From the NCBI GenBank assembly GCA_019022495.1, contig JAFEKR010000005.1:1736001-1800000 (forward strand): a DNA stretch of 64,000 nt, written 5' to 3'. The notes beneath the pieces are model-generated. The model saw nothing but the letters and a program-made list of their open reading frames with translations, did not search any database and was not told the origin of the DNA. This document shows positions 36,944-48,410 of the stretch, one piece after another; within the stretch, counting starts at the first letter, position 1; each line of letters opens with the position of its first letter. Both the position numbers and the translations under genes were made by a program. The DNA is from Epichloe hybrida (lineage: Eukaryota; Ascomycota; Sordariomycetes; Hypocreales; Clavicipitaceae).

Positions 36944-38401
36944 TCAAGCCAAGCAAGGGTCCAACTCATTGTCATCCTCCATGAGCATGAAGGATTCATC
37001 CAAAAGGGCGTCATCGGCGAGAGTTGCATCGTTTGCTTCATCGCCCTGGCCCTGGCCCTGGTCCTGGTCCTGATACTGGACCTGACCCTCAGACTGAATT
37101 TGTTCTTCTGGGCCCGGCTGAGCAAGATCCTGAACCTGGCCCTCAGACTGAGGCTGTTCTGGGCCCGGCTGAGCAAGATCCTGAGCCTGGCCCTCAGACT
37201 GAGGCTGTTCTTGGCCCGCCTGAGCAAGATCCTGAACCTGGCCCTCAGACTGAGGCTGTTCTGGGCCCGACTGAGCAAGATCAGAGGCAGGAGGAATGGC
37301 AGCTCCATCAGGGGGGGCCGAGGTGGCAACCTCTATAACATCTTCTACATTCTCAGCCTGATCGGCTTCAGCACATTGACGGGCTGCGCGCTCATTGAGC
37401 TCTCGTTTCTGTAAAGCACGTTTTTTGTTGTGCTCGCTGCGCCTCTTGGTGTCCCTGCTGCTCTTGTCTTTCTTGCGATGCTCGTAGAACTCGTCGCGAC
37501 TTTCGATGATTTTGCCATGGAGGCGTCGCTTGATGTTCGGGTCGATCGTGTTGAAGGCTTCGGGGCGACCACCCATAGCACTGAGCTGAGCCTCAAGCCA
37601 GGCAATGTGTAGAGCGTTCTCGACAAGCTTTTTGTTGGCATTGTCCAGGTTCTCATTTTTGAGCCTGCGGCTTCTCTTGGCAGCCTCATTGTTCCGCTCA
37701 CGGTCGATCTTCTGGGATTCTGCGGCTATTTCATTGTTGAGTTTTTCGGCTACCTGCCGTCCAGCCTTGGAACCATTATCTTCCAACTTGATATAGTCTG
37801 GGAAAACCTTTTTTGGATGCATCTCTTCAACTGTGTTCTCAGGAAGAACGGGAGGGTTCGCCAAAAGGGCTTCTAGTGCTCCGAGAGCGCGTGTTTGAGC
37901 CAGCCGAGCATCTGTTAACATGGGATTCTCGAACCGAATCTTCAGGTCCGTGAAAGTGTACCCGTGAAAGACGCGAGCTCTGGGTGCAAGAATTGGAAAA
38001 GCAGAGTCGGGGACTGAAAAGAGGTTGTTGTTCTCAGAGTACACCTGCTGCTGAGAAAACCCAGACATGGGTTGAATTGCATTTGAGAAGGCAAGATCGT
38101 TCGAGATGCTATGGTTCTGAGTCGAGTTATACATGTTCTCAAAATCAAGATCCAGACCAGCAGTAGTCTGTGGCTCGGCAAGACCTCCAGAGATGGACTG
38201 GTGATGCATCATATGAGGCTGAACAGTCTGCTGGGCATGAAGGAGACTTTCAGAAGTGGACTGGCCGTTGCCCATGGGGCCCATGCCACCATTGTTGTTG
38301 GGCTGGTTTTGAAGACGCACAGAACGGCCGCGGAGATTTCGAACAATCGGATTCTGGCTGCCTTCTGGCAAGTTATCATTTTCATTGCCTGACATTGTCA
38401 C
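36944..38401 (-). CDS. bZIP protein with 17-residue C-terminal repeat
   Basis: Probable nuclear DNA-binding protein of 485 residues in one exon; no family name recognised. A bZIP basic region (RERNNEAAKRSRRLKNE, about residues 234-250) has the N-x3-A-x2-SR pattern. The zipper behind it is short (LDNANKKLVENALHIAWLEAQL, to about 273). A second basic, Lys/Arg-rich stretch follows (about 291-341). Residues 374-441 are four near-identical units of DLAQPGPEQPQSEGQVQ, then a QDQDQGQGQG run and an acidic end. The N-terminal half is Asn/Gln/Met-rich, as in activation domains. The start is MTMSGNEN at 38401 or the second Met at 38395. The long upstream spacer suggests a regulated gene. It converges with guanine deaminase. 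Confidence 0.85.
   Translation of the reverse strand: MTMSGNENDNLPEGSQNPIVRNLRGRSVRLQNQPNNNGGMGPMGNGQSTSESLLHAQQTVQPHMMHHQSISGGLAEPQTTAGLDLDFENMYNSTQNHSISNDLAFSNAIQPMSGFSQQQVYSENNNLFSVPDSAFPILAPRARVFHGYTFTDLKIRFENPMLTDARLAQTRALGALEALLANPPVLPENTVEEMHPKKVFPDYIKLEDNGSKAGRQVAEKLNNEIAAESQKIDRERNNEAAKRSRRLKNENLDNANKKLVENALHIAWLEAQLSAMGGRPEAFNTIDPNIKRRLHGKIIESRDEFYEHRKKDKSSRDTKRRSEHNKKRALQKRELNERAARQCAEADQAENVEDVIEVATSAPPDGAAIPPASDLAQSGPEQPQSEGQVQDLAQAGQEQPQSEGQAQDLAQPGPEQPQSEGQVQDLAQPGPEEQIQSEGQVQYQDQDQGQGQGDEANDATLADDALLDESFMLMEDDNELDPCLA
37076..37282 (-). repeat. 51-bp minisatellite in bZIP gene
   Basis: Four tandem copies of a 51-bp unit (the last one codon longer) encode the DLAQ-GPEQPQSEGQ repeat. 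Units differ at a few positions, for instance Pro/Ala/Ser after DLAQ, and all keep the frame. Confidence 0.9.
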
Positions 38402-41391
38402 GACTTGAATGCTGACAATAAGTTGACTGAAGGTTTTTGAGCAAGAGCAAAAACCAAAAAAGGAACAAAAAGCGAAGATGGCGTTTGTTTAAAGGCTTGA
38501 AGAAAATCGACAAGTGTTTCTTGAGTGTCGAAAAGACAAGACAGTATCTCCAAGCTGCTTCATGGCTGTCAGCGTTCGTTCTCTTTATACTCCCCGGTGC
38601 AAGGTGCTCAGCTCTTGGTGCCACTAAACTCTCAACAAACGACCAGGTTTGTGATGATCAACGATATTCGAAAATGATCACATGCAACGGGTATACAGAA
38701 AGCTCGCTTCGCACAAGAAATGACAGCGGGAACCAACATGCAACCAAACGGATCTCTTCCTTGCCGTTGAGGTGATTTTCCCTGGACAACCGTGGTTGCT
38801 CGAATCGGGCCGAGCTCCTAACCAAACACAGGAACAAAACAAGAGAGATTCATACCTTTGAAGATACTTTGGAGAAGGGCGAACGGATTTAGGACTTGCC
38901 AACTCTGTGACAACTCCAAGGTGACGCGTTATGTGTTTGTGCTCTGTTCAAAAAGACATGACATGATTCATGGAGCGGAACTGAAAACAAGGGGTGTGTT
39001 GTGACCTTTGTTGAAGGCAGAATTTGGGAAAGCTTGGGAAACCCGTCTGGTCTGATGGGGAGAGGCTATGAATGGGAGCGGCTCTCGGAAGGCGTGTTGT
39101 TTGCAAGTGGTTGGGCCAATATCCCACACGCCGCCTGCTGCCACACTCCCTCCCCCTTTTCTCCTGCGCCGGATCAAGTTCACATCAGGCTCGCATCGTA
39201 CCTTGCGTGACAACTAGAGGGTATGATGATCAACAAGATATAGATGTGATTTGCATGGCTGATCTGGCACGAGACCTATTGGGCCGCGTAGCTTTTTCAA
39301 AAGACCAGACGGTGGGGACCATGGCCACGCGGACATTATTACGGCCTTGAAACCGGGCAGATCGTCCATACCCCCCTCGATGGTGGCTTGAGCGTTTGTC
39401 AGTCTTCTCTGGGGGGATATGTTATGAGAGCTGTGATTCTAGTGCTGGGCTGCATTCGGGCTGTTTTGATGTCAAGATCTGGCTCCAAGTGCCGACGGAT
39501 ACCCTCAGCCCCCCCCGTCAACAAGCCCAGCTGCCGGAACAGAGACTGCCGTCACGAGCCTCTCTTGTCAATGTTTCGAGAGTATACACAGAAACATTAC
39601 TATCATGGTTGAAATTCGCACGCTGAATGTTTCCCTTTCAATCATTCAATGCCAAATCGGCCTCCTGATCTCCTCACCGGCCATCTGAACTTCTTTTTTT
39701 TTTTTCCAGAACTACCCTTCAAGGCTTTTCCGACCTGCCCACGTCACCATCATGAATAAAGGCCAACTCCACTACTGCTTGCATAAGAACAACACCCGTA
39801 CGATTCGACAAAAGTCGTTGAAATTCTTATCACGACGCTTCCCCTCGAGTTTCGATGCTCCAGAGTCCATACATCCAACAACCCTTGTCCACGATCCACA
39901 ATCCTGATCCCCACGAGTCGAATGAAATACTGAGAACACGAGTAAATAAACTAATGTAGGCGAGATACAAAAGCGATTACTACAAGAAGTAGCTTCTAGC
40001 AAACTGGAGCCGCTGCCATCCAAGGAGCTACCGAAGAACACTGACTGGCACGACTTGTCCTTTCTTGCACCATGTTTGCACCATGTTGTCAAGAGAATGC
40101 GAGTAGCGACGCGAGTTCAAGCCTGGCATGCCCTTTATCAAGGGAAGTATTTCGGACGCGAGTCTTCCCATATATAGGCTAGATAGGCATCGGGCATCCC
40201 TCGTCCCAGCCTCAGCAGGCCCTTCCGACAACAATGTGCTGACGAGGGGGAACAGGCCAATATCCCGACGGCCGCCCTGGCACTCGATGTGTCATCACAC
40301 GGAAATAAATACCCTTGACCAGATATGCTTGACTGTAAGTACTGTACGTAGCTGCTGAAGGGGTTTCCATATTTTTCTTCGGCAGGTCAAGCAAAGCCGG
40401 GCCTGACGAAGTCAACCGTGACAATTCAAGGCAGAGTCCATCTAGTGAGTCCGAACAATGAAATCACTCTTTCTAGACAAATTAAGATTCCTAGTACCAC
40501 TAACCACAGATGAAACGACTGATCTGCTGCCCGCCGAGCCGCTTTTGCAAGAACCTTTTGCTTGGATACGCACAGAATTAGGCAGTGCCTCCATCGGAGT
40601 CCCAATAGGTGCCTTCCTGGCAGAACCGAAACTTGTGGAATCCTCGTCGATTCTCTGCCCAACAACCTCTGTTGCTGGATGGATGGAAACGAGATTCAAA
40701 GGGACTCCCTGGTGGTCTCCGTGGAGGCAGCTTCGTCCAGAGCGCACTCGACAGCAATCACAGTCTGATCACGGGATAAGGAGGCGCCTTCTTGAACCAG
40801 CGAGAGGCATTCCGGTCCCGGTCCCGTATCAACGAGGCCAATGATGAGTGTCAAATCCAACAACTTCCCTTTTAACCGTCTTCAGACCGAGATGGGCTGA
40901 TGCCATGACGGCTCGGAAACAGGTTCACCACGATATGACCAGACTTTAGCAAACGCCGTTGCTCAGTTTGAAGAGGGACAAGGCCGCTGGAAATAAGATA
41001 CGTCAATCTCCGAGAAAGAGACGCTTTTTGACCAAGTGAGTGCTTGCTTTTTCTTGAGCTTCAACTTCCCTCTTCGATTCAGCCGGCGTATCTTGCTCAC
41101 ATGTCCAAAAGAAGGTCAGGGAATTCATTGCAAAAATTGTCCGAGCAACATAATTGATACATGTATCGCTAGATGGAACAGAAAAAAAAAAAATTACAAC
41201 CAAGTCCATGAATTTCCCCCAAACACATCTACACGTCATGAAACAACCCTCTCTCGTTGCTGCCAACCCTTTTTCTATTTGTATGAATCAAAACGCACGA
41301 AATTTCACAACCGAGATGTACATGCGCTCGAAATCGCTTTACAACAGATGGAACCCAAGAACATGGAAAGTACAAGAACATTTATGGCAAG
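38402..41391. other. intergenic, no gene recognised
   Basis: A 3.0-kb spacer between two minus-strand genes, holding the bZIP promoter and the XYR1 3' UTR. Overlapping frames at 40442-40844 on both strands have no recognisable content. A 12-bp tandem duplication of TTGCACCATGTT lies at about 40068-40091. No repeat ends or RNA genes were seen. Confidence 0.5.
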
Positions 41392-44300
41392 TCATAGTGC
41401 CAGGCCTGTGCCATCGCCGGTCCAGCGGTATAGGCCGAGTAGTTCTCGTCGTCGCTGAAGCTGCTCGGCTAGGTCTTCGGGAACGCGTCCTCGCACCAGC
41501 GCCAAGGCACCACGCATGACTTTGCTAAACTTGCGCTGTTTCCAAAATCAGCATTCTGTTCTTTCATTCTTTCGCCCCTTCCGGCGAGAACGGGTGTGTG
41601 TGAGCTGCTTGCATAGGAGAACAATTTACCTGGTATTCTGTGCTGAGCGTCACGACACATGCATCATGTGCTCGCACTATTGTCTCGCAGGCTCGGACCA
41701 CATTCGGCGACACTTCTGCCTGCAGTTTGTCTGCCATGACAAGAAGAAGAAAGGATCCTTGGAGGAGATAGACACCAAAGAAGTACGGCATCAGTTCAAG
41801 ACCAGGGTCATACTCAAGGATCTGCCCAATGGCCTCCGCCGCAGCTACGGCGTGACCCGACGCGGCGACAAAGTCAGGAGACGATATCCACATGTCTTCG
41901 TCGTCGAGAAGACTGATTGGATCCCATTTTCCTTCCAGAAGAATGTGAAGGACGTGCATGACGTGCGTGCCGTATGTTCGGGTCTGTATCTTGGTCTCGG
42001 TGATGCGGCTCGATGCCGTGTGCACCGAGTGAGCAGAGGGACTGCAACTTGACCTGATACCTCTTTGGGCCACTATGTGACCTTCCAATCCACCAGACTC
42101 GTCGTTGAGGCCGTCATTGTTCTGTGGGGCAGTTCGTGACTCAAATTGTCTGAGAGACTCTTCGTAGGCTTCGAGATGGCCTCTGATTTCGGAAACTTGC
42201 TTGGTCCACTCTTGAGAGGCCCGAAATGTAGAGCCAAATCTCGGGTGATTTCTCGCGTGATGAAGATCAACGATTTCTCCGAGGATCGTCATTAGGGGCA
42301 GGAAATAGCCAAAGATGCTGTATCCTCGAAATTCAAATTGCGGCCCTCGTGGCGAATCCTTGTCACTGTCACTGTCGTGGGAGTCGCATGGGCGGGATCG
42401 GAAATGGCCATTCTGCCATGCTGCGTCGTCGAGTGGTTGTCGAAGACCCTCGCATTCTACGTCAAGCAGAAATAAAGGCCGGTTGTAACAAAGGGCCAAG
42501 TGTCGATCAACAATGTATACGAGCCACCAGATTCGTCTTCTTTCCTCCCTCTCTTCCTCCGTGACAAATCCAGGCGTGTTTCTCACCCAGTCGTGCTCGT
42601 CTAAACCATCCTCGTCCATGTCGTTCTGGTCAAAGCCTGGCCGAAGGCTATTTGGGGGCAACTCACGACCCAACTTGAGCTCTCGGGCGAGCGACCAGGC
42701 TACGTTCCACCACCGTAAGCTGGATCCCTTGTATTCACTGGCCGAAACGACCGTTGCCAGGTGTATATACGTAACAATATCGTCAAGTTGGCCCGGCGCT
42801 TCGAAGGCCCTGGTTTCTCCACTTAGAGCAGCGTCGATGCTGCTCAACGAACCAGGCAAAGCTGCCCCTAAAGCGGCAAAAGTAGATCCTCCTGGGGTTT
42901 GAGCCTCGGAGCCAGAGCAAGGCTGAGTAGGTGAGCTGTGAACCAGAGGTTTCAGCAGAGAAATCGTCAACTCGAGCAGCTTTTGACAAATCTTTCCGCG
43001 AGCCGAGGGAACACTGGTAAGAAGAGGGGCCTCGCATGTCTGAGCTGCTACCCAGAGCATACTGGCCAACAGAGCAGGTTGGCATTTCCTAGGCTTCGTT
43101 GGGTGGCAAACTGCCCCTTTTCGAAACACGGATCCTAGGATATAGGGTGACATGGGATGCTTGGTAGCCGAGGACGATGAAGCAAAATAGAAATCAATTA
43201 AATCGCATCCGAGCTTGATGGGGATTATGTTGGACAGATGAGGTAGGAGAGGTTGTAGAACTGGATATCGTAGGCCATTTAGCCCAAAGTCAGTGGCTTG
43301 CATTGGTGTTTGAAATTGGCCTGGTGGTGAGGACAATGACATGGCCCCCCCCCATGCAGGGGTTGTCGCTGTGGCCAACTGATACCCTCCCAGAGGGCTG
43401 TTGCTCATTCTAAAACCAGTCGTGCTGTTGAAATCAGTCGGACTGTGCCCCATGATACCAAACGACATGTCTGGGTATTGGTGCATGTTGTTCTGATGTG
43501 TGTGGGCATAACCTTGGCTGCCACCCATCATATCATCACTGGCCAAGCTTTGTCTGTCGTAGCTCGTTGACATATTTCCATACCCGCCCATATTCATTGC
43601 TTGACCATCATTCAGGCCCTCTGACGTGACTTGAATAGGATGCTGCATATGGGAATGATCCGAGAGCTCGCCATATTGTCCTGGGGTTGAAGCCGGCTGT
43701 CCAGGACGAAAGTCAGGGTCTATGGCGGCACTGTCACCGAGTCTCTTATCGTTGACAGTTCTCATGCCGGTGCTGGACATGGAGTCGCTTCTGGTACTGC
43801 CCATGAAATTATCTATCCTCTCGTCGGTAGCGGGTGAGTTGCTGGATTCTCTTCCGTCAGAAATTTCGCCCGATGGATTTGAAATCACCGCTGCAGCTTG
43901 GGCAGCAGCTCGCTCAGCCAGCTCCTTTCTCGATGCCTTGCCACGCTTTTTCTTCTCTCGCATGTATTCACAACTTAAGCCGAATTCTAACAAGGGTCAG
44001 CAACATTTCGAACTGCAAAGGGGTCAAGCTCCTCGAAAACACAAGCAGACGGGCACAACTCCGAGATGCTGAAAACTTACCGACACAATGCGCACATGGA
44101 AGCTTTCCATCACATTTCGTTCGCAGCTGGTTACACTGGTCACACGCTCGGCTGATCCTTCTTCGAACAGGCCCTGATGTTCCCGATGCTTTCCTCAAGG
44201 ATCCTGATTGATGTGTTCGCTGTCTCGGATGACTCGTACGCTCCAAAGAGCCAACTATTCGGGCATGGGAATTGCCAATATGGTGGTGCTGTTGCTGTTG

Positions 44301-44483
44301 TTGAACATGGTGGTGCAGGCCATAGTGCGAATCGTGGTTCAATGACTGAAAGAGGTTGTTGTGTGAATGATGCGGTCCATGATGAGGCTGGGAGAGTGAG
44401 CTATGGAGAGCTGAAGAAGTGGTGTTGTTGGTGTTGTTGTTGTTGCTATAGGGCGAGTACCGCTGCAATGGGTTAGACAACAT
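41392..44483 (-). CDS. xyr1: xylanase/cellulase regulator XYR1 (XlnR)
   Basis: Zn2Cys6 activator of xylanase, cellulase and xylose-catabolism genes. Exons 44483-44081, 43986-41630 and 41535-41392 (two 94-bp introns, phases consistent) give 967 residues. The start [13 protein letters not shown] and end ALYRW-type tail ([16 protein letters not shown]) match the family. The zinc cluster has Cys at 114, 117, 124, 130, 133 and 140 ([13 protein letters not shown]); intron 1 splits it just before the last Cys. The fungal_trans domain is in the middle ([49 protein letters not shown]). The N-terminus before the zinc cluster has Asn, His and Gln runs that look lineage-specific. A segment near residues 805-812 ([13 protein letters not shown]) seems about three residues shorter than I recall for the family. 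The gene stands alone, with a very long upstream spacer. Confidence 0.95.
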
Positions 44484-47124
44484 GTCTGGTTCTTCTTCTT
44501 TTTTTTTTTTTTATAATTCCCGATGCCCTTGGTTTTCTGAGTATATAATCAATCTATTGATAGATACTCCAGAATCCTTCCGGTGTCGTTGCTTGGCAGG
44601 GAAATATTGGAAGGTATTGATTGTGTGGCTGCTGCTGCCCAGCGGGTCGACCCAATACCAAGGCAAGTGATTATATACTTTGCTTTGGGGACTTCCGTCA
44701 CTCACGGGCTGACCAAATACCCAAGTGACGCTCTGAAAGAGCAAGTTGGATAGTTCTGGTTCTGTTTTCGATCTTTCTGGACCTGATAAGGATGAAAGTG
44801 TGAGACGTGAGTGTTGAAAGTCGTGAAAGCAGAACCGTCCAAAGTCACGTCACGAAGGTGGCGGTAGCGGTAGTGATAGTGTTGCAAATCACAGAATGCC
44901 TTGGAGAGCAAGGAAACTGTACCCTTGCCCTGTTGTCAAGGACAGGTCTGCAGGGTTCCGGGTGAGTTGCTCCGAAGCAGAAGAATGAAATAATGGAGTA
45001 CTGAACGAAAGAAGAGAAATAATAATCCGTAGCACTTCGTTCAAGAGGAATTATTTGTCTGCCCGACGCCTTGTTATGGGGTACAAAAAGTCCCGGACGA
45101 GGGAGCCTTGAGAGTCCAAGAGTAAAAGTAGCGGACAGGGGGGGGGGTTTATGTCAAATGCATATCATTACGACTACGTCGTTTGATGCCCCGTATTCCG
45201 TACAAACAACCCTAGAAGATGGATGAACGAACAATGCATGCTGGGCTGGGCTGGCAATCTGTCGACTGACTTGGACACCTCGTTCACAAGTAAAGAGACG
45301 GATCAGGCGTCATTGACCAGACCCAATTGCCCATAAACGGCGGCAGCTGGAACCCGCTGGCCTGGGGCGAGTGCCCGCAACGGTCCCTGTCAGTGGCGCG
45401 GATGAAGCCTTCAACGCTTAATGCCCCTTGTCAATCTCCCAGGTATGTACTCCGTATGTATGTGTGCATCGAGTACATACCTCGGGTACGTTCTGGGCAC
45501 GGCGCCCCAGTCAACAGCTGGTCAACGACGCCAAGGACCAGGTGGTTGGAAGGCAACTGGAGATTCGATGGACTCACGCATCCGATGCCCGTCCTAGCCT
45601 GAACCACCATGTTGCTGATAGTACTCCATAGATGAGACAGTCGTTTTGATGGTTCATGCTGTTTTGTGTCCGTGTCCGTTCCCCGTCTCCATGACTCATG
45701 GCGCATGACAGCGTCAGGGCAAGTGGACAATTACGACGCGGGCCAAGGGTCTCCGACCTCTCTTGGATGCAGATATATCCCATCCCCCCTACGCATACAT
45801 CGGCGGAGCACTAGAGGTTATCTCTTGCGCGCGTTCATGCATGACTTGTGCCGATCTCTAGATGATATAATTCTCCAACGGAAAACGATGACACATGACG
45901 GCTGGCAAGACGTTGCCCTGTGTCGGCGTTATACCGGCGTCCTGCTTGCTTTGGGCCACGCCCCGGACCCCGGATGCATATGTATCCAGACGATGCCATG
46001 CGACGACGCCCCCACCCTTGAACTCCTGCCCATGGAGGCGTCCCACTCGCGGTTCGGTATTAGGTGTACATATCATGAATGTACATATGTATGTACATGT
46101 AATCCGTACATGTAGGATGAATTTCTACCGACCAGTGGCCCACCGTTGCGCACTCCACAGATGGACATGGAAGGAAGCCACACTTACATGTACATTACAT
46201 GTAGGGCCTCGGTTTCATGATTGTGCATGAGATGATGGCCTGCCCCGGTCACGCGTTGCAACTTTCTTGGAAGTGGAGAGGGGAAGACGGGTCAACACCA
46301 AGACAAGTTCACTTCCCCGTCATTGTGGCAGCATCTGTTTCTATGATGGCTCGTCGTTTGTCCGTTTTCTGATTAATGTAGACGCTTGTTGCTTACCCGA
46401 ATCTTGGTCATTTTCACGACTTTGAATAGGTGGATATCGAGCCCCACTGCGAACTTGAGATGAACGACGTGGTTTGAAATGATTGCGAAATGAGCTTGCT
46501 TTGTGCGACTCGAATGATTATGGAGAGCATAACCAAAGTGCCGGGGGGATTATGCAAGCAGCTGGGTCTGGTGGCTCTTGTTTGAAAGACGCTGACCAAT
46601 TGGGCCAATTCTCGTAGTTCCTGGCACTGCCCCCCCCCCCCCGACGGATCCCTGACAGATGATTGTACAGAGGACCTGGGGCAGGGGTAGCTGGGTTCGT
46701 AGTTGAGAAGTGTCAACCACCATTTGTCAACCCATTTGTCAGAGGAAAATGGACAGAAGCGAGTCAAACAGGTAATTAATCAACGGTCGGCAGATCAACC
46801 CCGGTCCCGCCTTGACTCGAGGAACGATTCAAAGAAGGTTTGCCCAATAGAGTGGCATCTCGCGGAAAGACACTCAAGTGCTGCGTCATGCGTCATGTAT
46901 CGCGGCGAGAGACGAAGACCAGACGACTCGATACGCGGTAGGGAGCCCCTAGCAATAGCAGCCAGCGTTATCAGCCACCATGTTTTGAGGAGAGGTGGAG
47001 GAAAGAAGCGCTGGGTTTGATCGATGGCAAATGATGGGTCCGTTGATGCGAGTATTACAACGGGCTTGGTGACGGAGCCGGCAACGAGGTTGGTCTCGAG
47101 GTTGAAGAACGGAGATTGTTGAAG

Positions 47125-47180
47125 AGGAGGCAGGCGTCTGGCAGGCGTCTGGCAGGGCAGGCAGGGCAGGCTGGGCAGGC
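47125..47180. repeat. GC-rich minisatellite
   Basis: Tandem copies of GGCAGGCGTCT pass into copies of GGCAGGGCA and GGCAGGCTG-like words over about 55 bp. Non-coding and without a neighbouring gene. Confidence 0.7.
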
Positions 47181-48276
47181 ACAGAGACAAGTCATCAGGG
47201 ATTTGGCAGGCACGGCACGGTCCCTCTTCCCCCACTCAGACGCCAGATTGCTCTGATGCATTTCTCCAGCAAGATCGACACCAAAATTGTACATACGGAC
47301 TAGTTTGGGCCACTTTCAACTTTGGGATCTGGACTCTTCCTCCAAGCTCAGGCTTTCTCTCTCATCTCTCTGCCGTTTGGCGTGTCTCCTCCAGCCGCAA
47401 TGCTGCTCAGCTAGCAGGACGAGACAAGACATCTAATGACCTGAACCTCGACAGTTTTGGTTCAGAGTCCGCCGCGTCTGATGACCTTAGTTGGTCGCAA
47501 TGCTGTTTGGAGTACGCATTGTACTTGTGGACTACATAAGGCGGGTGCCTGACGCTGTGATGGCATCGAAGCTCTTATCGAAGCTCAAAAGATCTTCTGT
47601 GACCTGAAACTGCTTAAGTCGACAGATGACGAAACAAACGATGAGAAGCGAAGCCACCACACGCGACGATAACACAGGTGGCTCGCTCCCCCACTTGTCG
47701 CTACGAACGGACACCAACAAGATTGATACCAATCCGGTATCTGGACCCATTGTCTGAAGCTTGTTTCACTCCACATCCCTCTACACAAGCACGGACACAC
47801 AAGCACGGCACTTGGTAGCCGAGCCGAATAAGTGGCCTCAAAGATGGCACTGAGCATGTTCTCCTTCGCGCCGGGACTTGCTTGCCTGGGCTTGGTCTGC
47901 TGGCCCAGCCGTTTGTGATCATCACCCACCGCCGGCACTATCGACCCTCGGTGACAGTTGGTTGCGACGCTGGCCGGCAAGCCTGACACCTCCCGCAGGA
48001 TATTCGATCAACGTCCGCCGTAATCCGTACATATGTAGTTATGAACGACCAATTTTGGACGGGCACGTTGCAGCTTATTACATGTATTCCACACATGAGG
48101 CTTCTGCTCGGCCAGATCTGTGATGTCATTCTATCACACAGCCACGTGGTTCTTCACACCCAGGACGGCCTCTCGTCCCTTCGGTCCGAGATCCTGGGTT
48201 GTCCTTCTCATCGTCCGCATAATAATTTTCTCTTTGGCAGTCGTAAGGCCTTATGGATGTCGCGGGCAAGCATCTC

Positions 48277-48410
48277 AGCCAATTGGGTTGTGTGCTGCTG
48301 TAGATACTTGTATATACGCGAAGAGCCCACTGTACTTAAAGTCACTAAAAGATCTACAATACTCCGTACACGATAGCACGTTGCTAAGCCTGGTTTTTCT
48401 GCTAGATCTA
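48277..48410 (+). repeat. degraded dispersed repeat, copy 2
   Basis: Partner of 5400-5540, in the same orientation. Landmarks AGCCAAT, TATATACG, AAGTCACTAAAAGATC and TTGCTAAGCCTGG keep order and spacing. After TTGCTAAGCCTGG this copy reads TTTTTCTGCTAGAT where the other reads GTTCCTCCGCTAAAT, so several differences here are T in place of C. An ACTCCGTA word lies inside this copy only. Confidence 0.45.

Noticed and set aside
40442..40844. Overlapping frames on both strands in the bZIP-XYR1 spacer
   Set aside because: Neither strand gives a recognisable protein or a convincing start; mutual overlap suggests chance.
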